The notes under the pieces are model-generated. The model was given only the letters and a program-made list of their open reading frames with translations. It was not told where the DNA came from and did no database searches. A program made the position numbers and the translations under genes. Below, in pieces: positions 27,009 through 40,420 of a stretch of 64,000 nucleotides of DNA. Every line of letters begins with the position of its first letter. The stretch's first letter is position 1. The DNA comes from Bifidobacterium mizhiense. GTDB taxonomy: Bacteria; Actinomycetota; Actinomycetes; Actinomycetales; Bifidobacteriaceae. Location of the stretch: NCBI RefSeq assembly GCF_020884755.1, contig NZ_BPWE01000001.1:248001-312000 (forward strand), written 5' to 3'.

Positions 27009-27983
27009 TCAGCTGCAGTGGGCCCCGTCTTCCAAACGAGCTCCACGGGCCCAGTCCATGGCCTTCATGGCGCGTTTGCCGGCAGCCTTGACCATCTGCA
27101 GCTCCAAAGGCAGGGTCTTGGTGCCCACCCAGAGGTGATGACGGTCCATGGCCAGCCGACCCGGTTCCAGGTGCCCCGGAAGACCGGGCTCATCCCCTCG
27201 GGCCGGTGCCGCCCTGAGCACGGTCAGTCCTGTCTGCTCGTCCTGCGGGCCATCGCCCCGCTGATATAGACACCAGGCTCCCGGTTCCGGGCTGCAGGCG
27301 CGAACCTGCCGATCCAAGGCAAAGACGGGCACATCGAAACGCATGTGGGCATCCTGATGGGTGATTTTGGCGGCCACCTGATAGGCGCCCCGCGTCTGCT
27401 CCTTGGGTTGAATCCGACCCTCCGCAAGGGCCTCCAGACTGGCAGCCAGCAGGTGGGATCCGTCCTCAGCCAGGCGACCCAGCAGTTCGCCCGAGGTCTC
27501 GTGCGACCCGATCTCCACCGTAGACTGGGCCAGAATAGGCCCTTCATCCATGCCAGCCGTGAGCCGGAAGACCGTGGCGCCAGTGATGGTATCCCCGGCC
27601 CAGATGGCCCGCTGTACTGGGGCTGCTCCACGCCACTGCGGCAGCAAGGAGAAGTGTAGGTTGTACCAGCCACCCTCAAAGGCGTCCAGGACCGGCTGGC
27701 GCAGGATCCGTCCGTAGGCCACGACAGCCGCACAGTTGGCACCCGTATCCTTCAGCTGCGCCGGAAAATCCGGATCGGATGGGTTGTCCTCAAGAACGGG
27801 AATCCCCAGCTTGATGGCCTCAGCCTTGACCGGACTGGGCTGCAGATGCCTTCCACGCCCCTGGGGTGCGTCGGGTCTGGTGAGCACGGCGGCAACCCGG
27901 AAATGCTCCTGGTCGGCCGCCAGCAATCTCAGAGACGGCAAGGCGACCTGGGGTGTGCCCGCAAACAGCAATGTCATGACCAT
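27009..27983 (-). CDS. fmt: Methionyl-tRNA formyltransferase
   Basis: A 324-residue enzyme that formylates initiator Met-tRNA with 10-formyl-THF. N-terminal Rossmann-like domain MTLLFAGTPQVALPSL; catalytic region with YGRILRQPVLDAFEGGWYNLHFSLLPQWRGAAPVQRAIWAGD, in which the Asn-His-Ser-LLP-x-x-RG signature and downstream Asp are intact. The C-terminal OB-type domain begins near residue 205. AAGGAGA lies nine bases before the ATG at 27983; an ATG two codons later is possible. Neighbours priA and metK match the usual actinobacterial order. Confidence 0.96.
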   Translation of the reverse strand: MVMTLLFAGTPQVALPSLRLLAADQEHFRVAAVLTRPDAPQGRGRHLQPSPVKAEAIKLGIPVLEDNPSDPDFPAQLKDTGANCAAVVAYGRILRQPVLDAFEGGWYNLHFSLLPQWRGAAPVQRAIWAGDTITGATVFRLTAGMDEGPILAQSTVEIGSHETSGELLGRLAEDGSHLLAASLEALAEGRIQPKEQTRGAYQVAAKITHQDAHMRFDVPVFALDRQVRACSPEPGAWCLYQRGDGPQDEQTGLTVLRAAPARGDEPGLPGHLEPGRLAMDRHHLWVGTKTLPLELQMVKAAGKRAMKAMDWARGARLEDGAHCS

Positions 27984-28028
27984 ATCGTCTATCTCCTTTT
28001 CATCTGACGGCTTCGGAACTCTGCACGT

Positions 28029-28733
28029 TCACTGCACCTGAGGAATGTTCACCCCTGCCTCAATCAGGGCAGTGCGCAGCCCGTAGGGGTTGCTGAATCG
28101 CAGACTGCGGATGCCGGCCTTGTTGGCACCGACTACATTCATACCCTTGTCATCCACGAAGAGGGTCCTGTCAGCTTGGATTCTGAACTGATCCAGAGCA
28201 TACCGGTAGATGGCCGGGTCGGGCTTGCGCATGTGAATGGGCCCGGAGACCACCACCCCGTCTAGCCTATGCAGGAAGGAGTCTCCGTCCCAGGCGTGAT
28301 GGAAGAGTTCGGCACCCCAGTTGGTCAGCCCCCAGACACCCAGGCCTGCCGCCTTCAGATCCTCCACCAGCATACGTGCCCCGGGTACAGGTCCGGTCAG
28401 TGAATCGACGAAATGATCACAGTAATAGGCGAACATGGCATCCCAAGGAGCCCCGCAGTTGTCGGCCACCCAGTCACGGGCCTGGGCGCAGGTGGCTCCG
28501 CCATCCATCATGTTGTTGGCCCGGTAGAAGCCGGAACGGCTGTCGTCCAGCATGGCCTCGATGCTCCTGCGTCCGTATCGGGCCACCATGGCCATCTCGG
28601 GCTGCCAACGAATCAAGACGTTGCCGAAGTCGAAGATGACCTGCTCGATGGGCTGACCCTTAGCCTGAGCCGCCGCCTGCTCGGCCTGGATCACATCTGC
28701 CTCAACCCGAATCTCGCCCGGCCATCCCTTCAT
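28029..28733 (-). CDS. HAD-superfamily hydrolase (subfamily IA)
   Basis: A 234-residue putative phosphatase. Motif I is FDFGNVLIRW, the DxG variant seen in YihX-type sugar phosphatases; motif II is GLTNW, motif III is the Lys in RKPDPAIY, motif IV FVDDKGMNV. A helical cap lies between motifs I and II (about 60-120), as in HAD-IA. The first ~25 residues are extra compared with YihX. It lies between priA and fmt with short gaps and is probably co-transcribed. Substrate unknown, probably a small phosphorylated metabolite. Confidence 0.87.
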   Translation of the reverse strand: MKGWPGEIRVEADVIQAEQAAAQAKGQPIEQVIFDFGNVLIRWQPEMAMVARYGRRSIEAMLDDSRSGFYRANNMMDGGATCAQARDWVADNCGAPWDAMFAYYCDHFVDSLTGPVPGARMLVEDLKAAGLGVWGLTNWGAELFHHAWDGDSFLHRLDGVVVSGPIHMRKPDPAIYRYALDQFRIQADRTLFVDDKGMNVVGANKAGIRSLRFSNPYGLRTALIEAGVNIPQVQ

Positions 28734-28834
28734 GCCTCTCCGCCTTTCCTGAATTCGTTCATCCGCGCCTCTGCCTGCGCCCCCTCATGAAACCACGCCG
28801 CATAGACCCTGTAGAGATTCGCTTGGAGCGACAA

Positions 28835-31138
28835 TCAGGTCAGATCCTTGGGATCCATCCGGAAGCGCAACTCCCCTCGCCCGCGACCGGCCACGTACCT
28901 GGCTTGAGCCTGCTTGAGATCGTCAGCCAGCTTATCCCTGGAACTGGTGGGTACCCGAACCAGGGCTTGGACCCTATCCTGAGTTCCCTCCAGATAGCCG
29001 GCTTTCAGCGTGGAAGGCGCCGGTATGGGCACAGGGCCAAGCAGGGCAGGGACCGGCTCAGGACCGGCATCTGTCATGGCCTCCTGCTCCGGCGTAATCC
29101 CAACGGCATCCAGCATCCAAGTGACGGCCTCCCTTTCGCCCCATATCGCAGCCATGCCGACCGCAGGGGGCATGGCAGTCAACCGACGGTCCGCCAGATC
29201 GGCGGCGGCCAACACCGGCCCCTGCCAGGTCATCAGCGCCTGGGCCAGCTGAGGATCGCACTCCCCCAACAGGAGCACCTGACCTCCCTGGGCCCGGGGG
29301 CGACAGAAGGATGCCACGCGCATCCAGGCTCCCAGGGTGTCCATACGTGCATCGACGCCAGGAGCATACAGACTGGTCCAGGCGTCCAGAATGGCCACGG
29401 CCCGGTATCCTCGCGACAGCCGGGGCAGGTCCGAATCACCTGTGTCTGTATTGTTGCCTTCCACACTCGAGGCGACCACTCTAGGCTCGGCACCCGGGGT
29501 GGCGATGACCAGACTGGGACGATCCTGTATGCGTTCGACCACCCCGCGAGGCTGGCTGGGCGAAGAGATGACAATGGGCACATTTCTGAAGAGCATGCGC
29601 AGCTCCTGGGCCGTCCCGGCGGCACCTACCCTGACCACCCGAAGCCGCGAACCCCCGCAATCCGGACAGGACCAGTCCGTAGCCGCAGCCCCGCACCAGG
29701 CGCATCGAGGCGCACCAGGCCGCCTCGCCCGCAAGGGTCCGGTGCAACGCGGGCAGCGAGCCTGATGATGGCAGCGAGCGCAACTCAGGCTTTCGAAGAT
29801 GCCGTCCTGAGGGATGGACAGCAGAACCGGACCACGCTCCAAGGCTTTGTCAATAACCACGACGGCGGTATGCGGAACCCGAGCGCCCACGGTCGGGTCG
29901 GCCAGATGGCTCAGTTCTTCCCGGTTTAGCCAGCGGATCCAGGGCTGCAGGGTCGTCACCGTAGGCCGGTCAAGCGTCAAAGCGGTGCCTGGACCGGTCA
30001 CACCGGAGTCCGCCTCCGCGGCCTCGGGCAGACTTTCCCAGTGGGAGCGCACGCTTCTGGCACGGGCCATGGCCAGGAATACGCCGCCGTGGGCACGCGC
30101 CCGCAACCTCAACACTCCACGGGCATTGGCATAGGGCATCATCCCATCGGCGTACTGGTAGCTGGCATCGTCCATCAGGGCGAAGAGGGCAGGCCCCTCC
30201 ACCGGGGCGTACATGGCAGCCCGCAGCCCGATGGCGCAGCGGACCTGACCTGAAGCCAGCGCAAGGTAGGCCCTGTAACGCTCGGCAGGAGCCATGCCGC
30301 TGTCCAGAATGGCGAAATCGCCGGACCAGCCGTGAGCCTCCTGTTGACCAGGACCGGCGGCAACAGAGGGGCCAAAGGGACGCAACCCCAGCTGCTGGAG
30401 GACTGCGGACAGGTGGGCCACCTGGCGGGTGCCAGGCAGCACCATAACCGCCGATCGGCCGGCCAGCAGGGCCCCTATCAGCACCCTGGCAGCCAGCAGG
30501 GCGGCCTGGTTCATACCGGGCAGAATATCAGTCAGATAGGCGGTGAACGTATCCTCTTCCAGCGACTGATCTAGTTTCTCCAGTCCCTGATAGCCCGGAT
30601 CAAGCTTCTGTTTCAGATCCCTCTGCCGCTGGGCCAGCCCGGCCACCCAGGCGGGGTCAGACGCCAGCCGGGGCTGACCGGGAACCAGCTGCTGCTCCTT
30701 GTCGATGCGGGCCACGCGAGGGGGCAGGGCCAGACGCAGAATATTGGCCTCAGTACCCCCATAGGCCCTGGCGATGGCAGTGATGTCCGCGCGCAGGGAA
30801 GATGAGATCAGACTGCGATCCAGCACCACCCGCTCCAGGAAACGCAGGGAGGCGCGGGGAACCTGGCTGTCTGCCGCGCGTTCCCAGATGATGCCGTTGA
30901 CCCTGCGCGCCCCGAACCGGACGCGAACCAGACATCCCGGCTGTGCATGATCGTCCTGGTCCGCATCCACCAGATAATCGAAGGTCCCGCCCAGATGAGT
31001 GGCCTGCACATCCAGCACCACCCGTGCCACAGGGAGTTCATGGGCCGGTCGGCGCGGAGGTTTCTTTCGACTGCTGCTCGAACGACGGCGTGGGGCAAGA
31101 CCATCCAGGGCTGGCTGACTGACGTCCTGCGAATCCAT
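28835..31138 (-). CDS. priA: Primosomal protein N' (PriA), actinobacterial form without helicase motifs
   Basis: About 767 residues from the ATG at 31138, which has GGGGAG seven bases upstream; an in-frame start 12 codons earlier has none. The N-terminal 3'-DNA-binding domain (VARVVLDVQATHLGGTFDYLVD, RVRFGARRVNGIIWE) is intact. The zinc-binding cysteines CARC, CPRC, CAWC and CPDC of the replication restart module are present. The helicase region survives in length but lacks a Walker A GKT (ALLAGRSAVMVLPGTRQVAHL). This degenerate form is known for actinobacteria and probably loads the restart primosome without unwinding. Neighbours metK and fmt fit the conserved order. Confidence 0.92.
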   Translation of the reverse strand: MDSQDVSQPALDGLAPRRRSSSSRKKPPRRPAHELPVARVVLDVQATHLGGTFDYLVDADQDDHAQPGCLVRVRFGARRVNGIIWERAADSQVPRASLRFLERVVLDRSLISSSLRADITAIARAYGGTEANILRLALPPRVARIDKEQQLVPGQPRLASDPAWVAGLAQRQRDLKQKLDPGYQGLEKLDQSLEEDTFTAYLTDILPGMNQAALLAARVLIGALLAGRSAVMVLPGTRQVAHLSAVLQQLGLRPFGPSVAAGPGQQEAHGWSGDFAILDSGMAPAERYRAYLALASGQVRCAIGLRAAMYAPVEGPALFALMDDASYQYADGMMPYANARGVLRLRARAHGGVFLAMARARSVRSHWESLPEAAEADSGVTGPGTALTLDRPTVTTLQPWIRWLNREELSHLADPTVGARVPHTAVVVIDKALERGPVLLSIPQDGIFESLSCARCHHQARCPRCTGPLRARRPGAPRCAWCGAAATDWSCPDCGGSRLRVVRVGAAGTAQELRMLFRNVPIVISSPSQPRGVVERIQDRPSLVIATPGAEPRVVASSVEGNNTDTGDSDLPRLSRGYRAVAILDAWTSLYAPGVDARMDTLGAWMRVASFCRPRAQGGQVLLLGECDPQLAQALMTWQGPVLAAADLADRRLTAMPPAVGMAAIWGEREAVTWMLDAVGITPEQEAMTDAGPEPVPALLGPVPIPAPSTLKAGYLEGTQDRVQALVRVPTSSRDKLADDLKQAQARYVAGRGRGELRFRMDPKDLT

Positions 31139-31230
31139 GGCTTCTCCCCTCGCTTTCACAATTAAGAGAGCCACGGCGGATTCCCCAGTCGATGACCTGG
31201 GAACCCGCCGTGGCTCTTGATGAACAGCTA

Positions 31231-32451
31231 CTACCTGGTCATGCCGATGGCGGCCTTGAGCTCGCCCACCTTGTCCACCTGCTCCCAGGTGAAGTCTGGA
31301 TCCTCCCGGCCGAAGTGCCCGTAGGCTGCAGTCTTGGCGTAAATGGGCCTCAACAGATCCAGCTCATCAATGATGGCTGCCGGCCGCAGGTCGAAGACCT
31401 CGCGCACAGCCTCCTGAATCTGCTCCCGGCTGACTCCCTGCTCGGTGCCGTAGGTCTCCACGTTGACGCTGACCGGATCGGCCACGCCAATGGCATAGGC
31501 CACCTGGACCTCAACCTTGTGTGCCAGTCCAGCAGCCACGATGTTCTTGGCCACCCAACGCGCGGCGTAGGCAGCAGACCGGTCTACCTTGCTGGGATCC
31601 TTGCCGGAGAAGGCGCCGCCTCCGTGATGGGCCGCACCTCCGTAGGTGTCCACAATGATCTTGCGACCGGTCAGTCCTGCGTCAGCCGCAGGACCGCCCA
31701 GGACAAAGGAACCGGTAGGATTGACCAGCACCCGGTAGCCCTGGTGTTCGACGGCCTTGCCACAAACGCGATCCAGGACGGGCGTGATGACATGCTCCAT
31801 CAACTGCTCCTGCAGCCAGTCATGCCCCACCTCGGGATCGTGCTGGGTGGAGATGAGGACCGTATCCACCCGGCGGGGGCGGTCATCCTGATCATATTCG
31901 ATGGTGACCTGGGTCTTGCCGTCGGGCCGCAGGTGGGGGATGATCCCCTCCTTGCGCACCTGTGCCAGTCGGAAGGCCAGCTGGTGGGCCAGATAGATGG
32001 GCAGGGGCATGAGCGTGTCGGTCTCATCACAGGCGTACCCGAACATGACTCCCTGGTCGCCGGCCCCCTGGGACTGGTAACGCTCCTCACGGGTGGCAGC
32101 GCTCTCCTGGGTGGCCGACAGCCGTTCCACGCCCTGGTTGATTTCCTTGCTCTGCTCGCTCAGCGCCACGGTCACGCCGCAGGAATCCGCGTCCAGTCCG
32201 ATATCGGATGAGGTGTAGCCGATCCTGCGCAGCACCGACCTGACCTGGGACTGAATGTCCGTGTAACCCTGGGATGAAACCTCTCCGAAGACGAAGAAGA
32301 GGCCGGTGGCCGCCGAGGTCTCCACGGCCACATGCGAGTGCGGATCCTGGGCGATCAAATCGTCCAGAATGGCATCGGAAATCTGATCGCAGACCTTGTC
32401 TGGATGGCCCTCGGTCACTGATTCAGCCGAAATCAGCCGTCGCTCTGTCAT
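31231..32451 (-). CDS. metK: S-adenosylmethionine synthetase
   Basis: A 406-residue enzyme making SAM from methionine and ATP. Signatures: [29 protein letters not shown] and [19 protein letters not shown]. The ATG at 32451 has AAAGGTG six bases upstream; an in-frame GTG nine bases earlier is part of that site and is not the start. Only 61 bases separate it from rpoZ, too little for a known SAM riboswitch, and none is seen. Normal full length. Confidence 0.97.
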   Translation of the reverse strand: MTERRLISAESVTEGHPDKVCDQISDAILDDLIAQDPHSHVAVETSAATGLFFVFGEVSSQGYTDIQSQVRSVLRRIGYTSSDIGLDADSCGVTVALSEQSKEINQGVERLSATQESAATREERYQSQGAGDQGVMFGYACDETDTLMPLPIYLAHQLAFRLAQVRKEGIIPHLRPDGKTQVTIEYDQDDRPRRVDTVLISTQHDPEVGHDWLQEQLMEHVITPVLDRVCGKAVEHQGYRVLVNPTGSFVLGGPAADAGLTGRKIIVDTYGGAAHHGGGAFSGKDPSKVDRSAAYAARWVAKNIVAAGLAHKVEVQVAYAIGVADPVSVNVETYGTEQGVSREQIQEAVREVFDLRPAAIIDELDLLRPIYAKTAAYGHFGREDPDFTWEQVDKVGELKAAIGMTR

Positions 32452-32512
32452 TTCATTCACCTTTGTCTAGAAACCGTCACCGTCCGAGAACCCTGCACTG
32501 AGAGTCGAAGGC

Positions 32513-32797
32513 TCAGTTGCCTTCGCTCAGATCATCCTCGCCCAGGGTCTCTTCAAGCAGGCCCTCATTGATCTCACGGAATGCGATGGACAGGGGCTTC
32601 TCCTGGTTCTGGTACTCAACCAGCGGGCCGACGTTCTGCAGCAGGCCCTCATTGAGCTGTGTGAAATAGGAATTGATCTGACGGGCCCGCTTGGCCGCGA
32701 AGATAGAGAGCGCATACTTCGAATCGGCGTGCTTCATGAGGTCGTCGATGGGAGGATTCGCAAATCCCTGCGGATGGGGCTCGGTACCGAATGCCAT
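32513..32797 (-). CDS. rpoZ: RNA polymerase omega subunit
   Basis: A 94-residue subunit that stabilises the beta' chain of RNA polymerase. [29 protein letters not shown] is the conserved omega core, followed by [16 protein letters not shown]. The ATG at 32797 has GGAG nine bases upstream; an earlier in-frame start at 32830 has none. The acidic tail ends EDDLSEGN. It leads the metK-priA-HAD-fmt-arc-dop transcript; gmk, its usual upstream neighbour, is separated from it here by a plus-strand ilvD. Confidence 0.95.
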   Translation of the reverse strand: MAFGTEPHPQGFANPPIDDLMKHADSKYALSIFAAKRARQINSYFTQLNEGLLQNVGPLVEYQNQEKPLSIAFREINEGLLEETLGEDDLSEGN

Positions 32798-32975
32798 AAG
32801 ATGTTTCTCCAATTCAACTGGATGAACCATTCATTCAATCTGAATGATTTTACCGCCCGGGCTCGATTTTAGCCTCGGATGCTTCTCTGCCGGGGAAAGC
32901 GGAGCGAGAACCTCGGAAATTCCAACATGTGGTCATGTTCAAACCGTTGATGCCTGCGATCACTTGAATAAAACT

Positions 32976-34835
32976 ATGCAGATGCGATCAGCCAAATTAA
33001 TGAAGGAACGAGAGTTCGCGGGCGCCCGTGCTCTCTATCGTGCCGCTGGCGTCAAGGGTGAGGACTTCGGCAAGCCCATCGTGGCCATCGCCAACTCCTT
33101 CTCCGAATTCGTGCCCGGCCACGTCCACCTGAACAAGGTTGGGCGCCTAGTCTCCAAGGCTGTCAAGGAAGCGGGCGGCATCCCCCGCGAATTCAATACC
33201 ATCGCCGTGGACGACGGCATCGCCATGGGCCATACGGGCATGCTCTACTCTCTGCCCAGCCGTGACCTGATTGCGGACGCCGTGGAGTACTCGGTCAACG
33301 CCCACTGCGCCGATGCCCTGATCTGCATTTCCAACTGCGACAAGATCACCCCTGGCATGCTCATGGCCGCTCTGCGTCTGAACATTCCCACAGTCTTCGT
33401 CTCCGGCGGCCCCATGGAAGCCGGACGCACGGTCATGCCCGACGGAACAGTCCAGGAGAGCACGGATCTGATCGACGTCATGTACGCCTCGGCTGACGAC
33501 AGCATCGACGATGCAGGTCTGCTGGCACTGGAGAAGACGGTCTGCCCCACCTGCGGTTCCTGCGCCGGCATGTTCACCGCCAACTCCATGAACTGCCTGA
33601 CCGAGGCCATGGGTCTGGCCCTGCCCGGCAACGGCACCACACTGGCCTCGCACACAGCACGGAAGATGCTCTTCGAGCGGGCCGGCAAGCTGGTCGTCGA
33701 GATTGCCAACCGGTACTACCAGGATGACGACGACTCGGTCCTTCCCCGTTCCATCGCCACCAAGAAGGCCTTCGAAAACGCCATGACCATGGATGTGGCC
33801 ATGGGCGGGTCTACCAACACCGTCCTGCACATCCTGGCTGCCGCGCAGTCGGCGGATGTGGACTTCACCCTGGACGACATCGAGCGCATCTCCCACACAG
33901 TCCCCTGCATCTGCAAGGCCTCTCCCTCCGGAGACTGGGAGATATCGGACGTCCACCGCGCTGGCGGCATCTGCGGCATCCTGGGTGAGCTGGACCGTGG
34001 CGGAGTTCTGCACAAGGACACGCATTCCATCGACTACCCGGATCTGGAGTCCAAGCTCAACGACTGGGACATCATGCGCCCCACCTGCCTGGACCAGGCC
34101 AAGGAGCTCTACCACGCAGCGCCCGGGCACATCACTTCCCCCGAGCCCTTCAACCAGTCCAAGGAGTGGGAGGACCTGGACACCGACCGCGTCAACGGCG
34201 CCATCCACGACCTGGATCACCCGGCCGTCTCCGAAGGCGGTCTGGCCATACTGCGCGGCAATCTGGCCCCCGATGGCTGCGTGGTCAAGACCGCTGGTGT
34301 GCCCAAGGAAATCTGGAACTTCCGCGGACCGGCCTTGGTGGTCGAATCGCAGGAACAGGCCGTGGAGGTCATTCTCAATGGCACCCTGCACAAGGGTCAA
34401 GCCCTGGTCATCCGCTACGAGGGACCCAAGGGTGGCCCCGGCATGCAGGAGATGCTCTACCCCACCTCATTCGTCAAGGGCAAGGGCATCGGCAAGGACG
34501 TGGCCCTGCTGACCGACGGCCGCTATTCCGGCGGCTCATCAGGCCTGGCCATCGGCCATATCGCTCCTGAAGCAGCCAACAAGGGCCCCATCGCTCTGAT
34601 CCGCAACGGAGACATGATCCGCATCGACATCCCCAACCGGCGCGTAGACGTAGAGCTGAGCGATGAGGAACTCGCCCAGCGTCGCGCAGAACTGGAAGCC
34701 GGCGAGGGCTATGTGGCCCACAGGGATCGCAAGGTTTCCCTGGCGCTGAAAGCCTATGCCGCTTTCGCCCGCTCCGCAGACAAGGGTGCCACCCGCGACC
34801 CTGACCTGATCAACCGACTGTCAGGCTTGGACTGA
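32976..34835 (+). CDS. ilvD: Dihydroxy-acid dehydratase
   Basis: A 619-residue Fe-S enzyme of valine, leucine and isoleucine synthesis that dehydrates 2,3-dihydroxy-isovalerate and -methylvalerate. Cluster ligands are in [10 protein letters not shown] and [39 protein letters not shown] is the C-terminal active-site motif. The start is chosen at 32976 ([16 protein letters not shown]); 32982 is equally possible. A longer in-frame reading from 32844 adds a Cys- and Gly-rich stretch with no homology that I recognise. The 178 bases between it and rpoZ carry both promoters. It sits between gmk and rpoZ, an unusual place. Confidence 0.96.
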   Translation: MQMRSAKLMKEREFAGARALYRAAGVKGEDFGKPIVAIANSFSEFVPGHVHLNKVGRLVSKAVKEAGGIPREFNTIAVDDGIAMGHTGMLYSLPSRDLIADAVEYSVNAHCADALICISNCDKITPGMLMAALRLNIPTVFVSGGPMEAGRTVMPDGTVQESTDLIDVMYASADDSIDDAGLLALEKTVCPTCGSCAGMFTANSMNCLTEAMGLALPGNGTTLASHTARKMLFERAGKLVVEIANRYYQDDDDSVLPRSIATKKAFENAMTMDVAMGGSTNTVLHILAAAQSADVDFTLDDIERISHTVPCICKASPSGDWEISDVHRAGGICGILGELDRGGVLHKDTHSIDYPDLESKLNDWDIMRPTCLDQAKELYHAAPGHITSPEPFNQSKEWEDLDTDRVNGAIHDLDHPAVSEGGLAILRGNLAPDGCVVKTAGVPKEIWNFRGPALVVESQEQAVEVILNGTLHKGQALVIRYEGPKGGPGMQEMLYPTSFVKGKGIGKDVALLTDGRYSGGSSGLAIGHIAPEAANKGPIALIRNGDMIRIDIPNRRVDVELSDEELAQRRAELEAGEGYVAHRDRKVSLALKAYAAFARSADKGATRDPDLINRLSGLD

Positions 34836-34841
34836 TAAACT

Positions 34842-34882
34842 AAAATCCTCCAATCGGGCTCTCACTCGATTGGAGGATTTTT
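34842..34882. terminator. Bidirectional terminator between ilvD and gmk
   Basis: AAAATCCTCCAATCG pairs with CGATTGGAGGATTTT, with a T-run on the ilvD side and an A-run on the other, so it works in both directions for convergent ilvD and gmk. Clear intrinsic terminator form. Confidence 0.92.
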
Positions 34883-34908
34883 AACTCTTCCGAAGCTCGG
34901 GCAGGCGT

Positions 34909-35556
34909 TCAGAGACCGTACTCTTTGGCGATTACCGCCCAGAGCGCCTGGGCGGCTTTATCCACATTGTCGTTGATTATGACCTGGTCGAACTGATCCT
35001 CGGAGGCCAGCTCCACCTTGGCGGTCTCCAACCTTCGGGCTCGCTGCTCCTCATTTTCAGTTCCCCGCATATTCAGCCTGGTGACCAGATCCTGGAATGA
35101 CGGCGGAGCCAGGAAAACGTAAAACACTTCCAGGCCCAGCTCTCCCGCCCTTTGACGAACACGGTGCGCCCCTTGCAGGTCGATCTCCAGAATTGTGGGC
35201 ACCCCTGCTGCCAAATGGTCCAGGACCGGCTGTAGCGGGGTGCCATAGTGGGACAAGCCGTGAACCAGGGCGGTCTCCAGAAAATCTCCTGCAGCCTCCC
35301 TGCGGGCAAACTCCTGCTCATCCATGAACCAGTAGGTAATGCCGTCCTTTTCGCCCGGACGTGGCGCGCGGGTGGTGGCTGAGACGGAGACCCAAACCTC
35401 CGGGTGGGCACGACGCAGAGCTGCCTCCACAGTACCCTTGCCAACAGCCGTGGGCCCCGTCAACACGATCAGCCGGCCGCCCGTCTTCCCCGGCCCCCCG
35501 GTCCGCTCTCCCGAAGGATCCTGACTTGACATGTCGGCACCGTTGATCGTTGACAC
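34909..35556 (-). CDS. gmk: Guanylate kinase
   Basis: About 215 residues; converts GMP to GDP with ATP. P-loop LTGPTAVGKGTV, GMP-binding VSVSATTRAPRPGEKDGITYWFM and LEIDLQGAHRVR are intact, as is RGTENEEQRARRLETAK of the lid. The start is uncertain: GTG at 35556 has AGGAA six bases upstream, GTG at 35562 overlaps that site, and ATG at 35532 would remove eight residues. All precede the P-loop by ~25-35 residues. It follows carB in the same direction after 66 bases. Confidence 0.95.
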   Translation of the reverse strand: MSTINGADMSSQDPSGERTGGPGKTGGRLIVLTGPTAVGKGTVEAALRRAHPEVWVSVSATTRAPRPGEKDGITYWFMDEQEFARREAAGDFLETALVHGLSHYGTPLQPVLDHLAAGVPTILEIDLQGAHRVRQRAGELGLEVFYVFLAPPSFQDLVTRLNMRGTENEEQRARRLETAKVELASEDQFDQVIINDNVDKAAQALWAVIAKEYGL

Positions 35557-35627
35557 GGCCACTTCCTTTCCTAAAGGTCACCCTCCAGCCTATCCGGACC
35601 GGAACATGGATCAATCATATAGCGTAC

Positions 35628-38994
<3,367 letters not shown>

Positions 38995-39002
<8 letters not shown>

Positions 39003-40275
39003 GTGCCTTCCCTTCCCTGGCGTCCTGCATCAAAGTGACGAACCTGTCAAACAGATAGGAGGCATCGTGCGGACCAGCCGCCGCCTCCGGATGGTACTGA
39101 ACGGAGAAGGCCGGAATGTCCAGACACTCCAGACCCTCGACCACGCCGTCGTTGAGATCGACATGAGACACCCGGACACGGCCATATCGGCCTTCACCAT
39201 AGGGTGAGGGCACTGGGTCCCCCTTGGGTGCCTTGACTGCGAATCCATGATTATGGGCTGTGATCTCAACCTTGCCAGTGCTGAGATCCATTACCGGCTG
39301 ATTGATGCCGCGATGACCGAATTTCAGCTTGTAGGTCTCGAAGCCCAGGGCACGGCCCAGAAGCTGGTTGCCCAGGCAGATGCCGAAGAATGGCAGTCCG
39401 GCATCCAAAACCTGTCTGAGGAGCGACACCTCCTCGTCTGCGGTCGATGGGTCGCCTGGACCGTTGGAGAAGAAAACCCCGTCAGGCCGCAGGGCCTTTA
39501 TCTGCTCGATGGTGGTGTCGACGGGAAGTACGTGGACCCTGCACCCGCGCTCAGCCAGCCTGTGAGGGGTCATGGACTTGATTCCCAAATCCACTGCCGC
39601 CACCGTGCAGACAGGCTCTTTCGCCTGACGGCCTCCGACTGGTTCGACGATATAGGACCTGTGCGTGCTGACCTCGCCGGTTAGATGGGACCCGCTCATC
39701 TTGGGGGCCGAACGGACCTGGTCAAGGAGTTCCTGCATGGTCCTGGGCCTGCCGCCGTCGTTGAGCATTGGGTCCGGACCTGAAAAAATACCGGCCCGCA
39801 TGACACCTGCAGAACGCAAGTGTCGCACGAGCCGGCGGGTGTCTATGTGACTGATACCGACGATGCCCTGATTGACCAGCTGGTCATGGAGACTGCCCCG
39901 GGCCCGCCAGTTACTGACGTTGGGGCTGGGTTCCCGGACTACATACCCTGCCACCCAGATCCTGTCTGACTCCCCGTCCTGGTCATTGACGCCGGTATTA
40001 CCGATGTGGGGGAAGGTCTGCACAACGATCTGCCGAGCATAGCTAGGATCCGTCAGGGTTTCTTGATACCCAGTCATTCCGGTCGAGAAAACAATTTCAC
40101 CTATGGTAGTGCCCACCGCTCCGAAGGCTCTCCCCTCATACACTTCCCCATCCTCAAGGATGAGCAAGGCACGATTGGAGAAACGGCTATCGGAGGTGAT
40201 GGTGTTGGTGTCTTTCAGGTTCACCGAACCCCCTTGATTACCGCGGATATTCGCACCCATATTAATGACCCCCAT
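38995..40275 (-). CDS. carA: Carbamoyl-phosphate synthase small (glutaminase) subunit
   Basis: Up to 426 residues. The glutamine amidotransferase domain has the catalytic Cys in [12 protein letters not shown] and the His/Glu pair in [14 protein letters not shown]; the N-terminal domain opens with [17 protein letters not shown]. The conserved part starts about 36 residues in, so the true start may be later: ATG at 40260 has GGGGG upstream, and a GTG at about 40224 has AAGGGGG close upstream. It overlaps carB by eight bases and delivers ammonia to it. Confidence 0.95.
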
Positions 40276-40357
40276 GGATTATTTCGGCCGAACCAGCCAA
40301 AAAATGGTTGGTCAAATCTTGCAAAATAGACTGCTGGCCAACCTGTCTGAACATGGC

Positions 40358-40406
40358 AAAAGGCCGCCCTGATGCCCTGATAGTTAGCGGGCATCGGTCG
40401 GCCTTT
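40358..40406 (-). terminator. Terminator after nusB
   Basis: On the minus strand AAAGGCCGACCGATGCCC pairs with GGGCATCAGGGCGGCCTTT, one internal mismatch, followed by TTTT. It lies 14 bases after the nusB stop and before carA, so it separates the efp-nusB transcript from carA-carB. The 40276-40357 remainder should hold the carA promoter; I see no clear box. Confidence 0.85.
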
Positions 40407-40420
40407 ATCCGAATCATTGC

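Noticed and set aside
28835-31138. PriA missing Walker A as evidence of a broken gene
   Set aside because: Loss of the ATPase motifs is normal for actinobacterial PriA; the DNA-binding and zinc parts are intact.
32452-32512. SAM riboswitch before metK
   Set aside because: The gap to rpoZ is about 60 bases with no stem-junction pattern.
32844-32975. N-terminal extension of ilvD
   Set aside because: The longer in-frame reading has no homology and covers the promoter region; the conserved start is at 32976.
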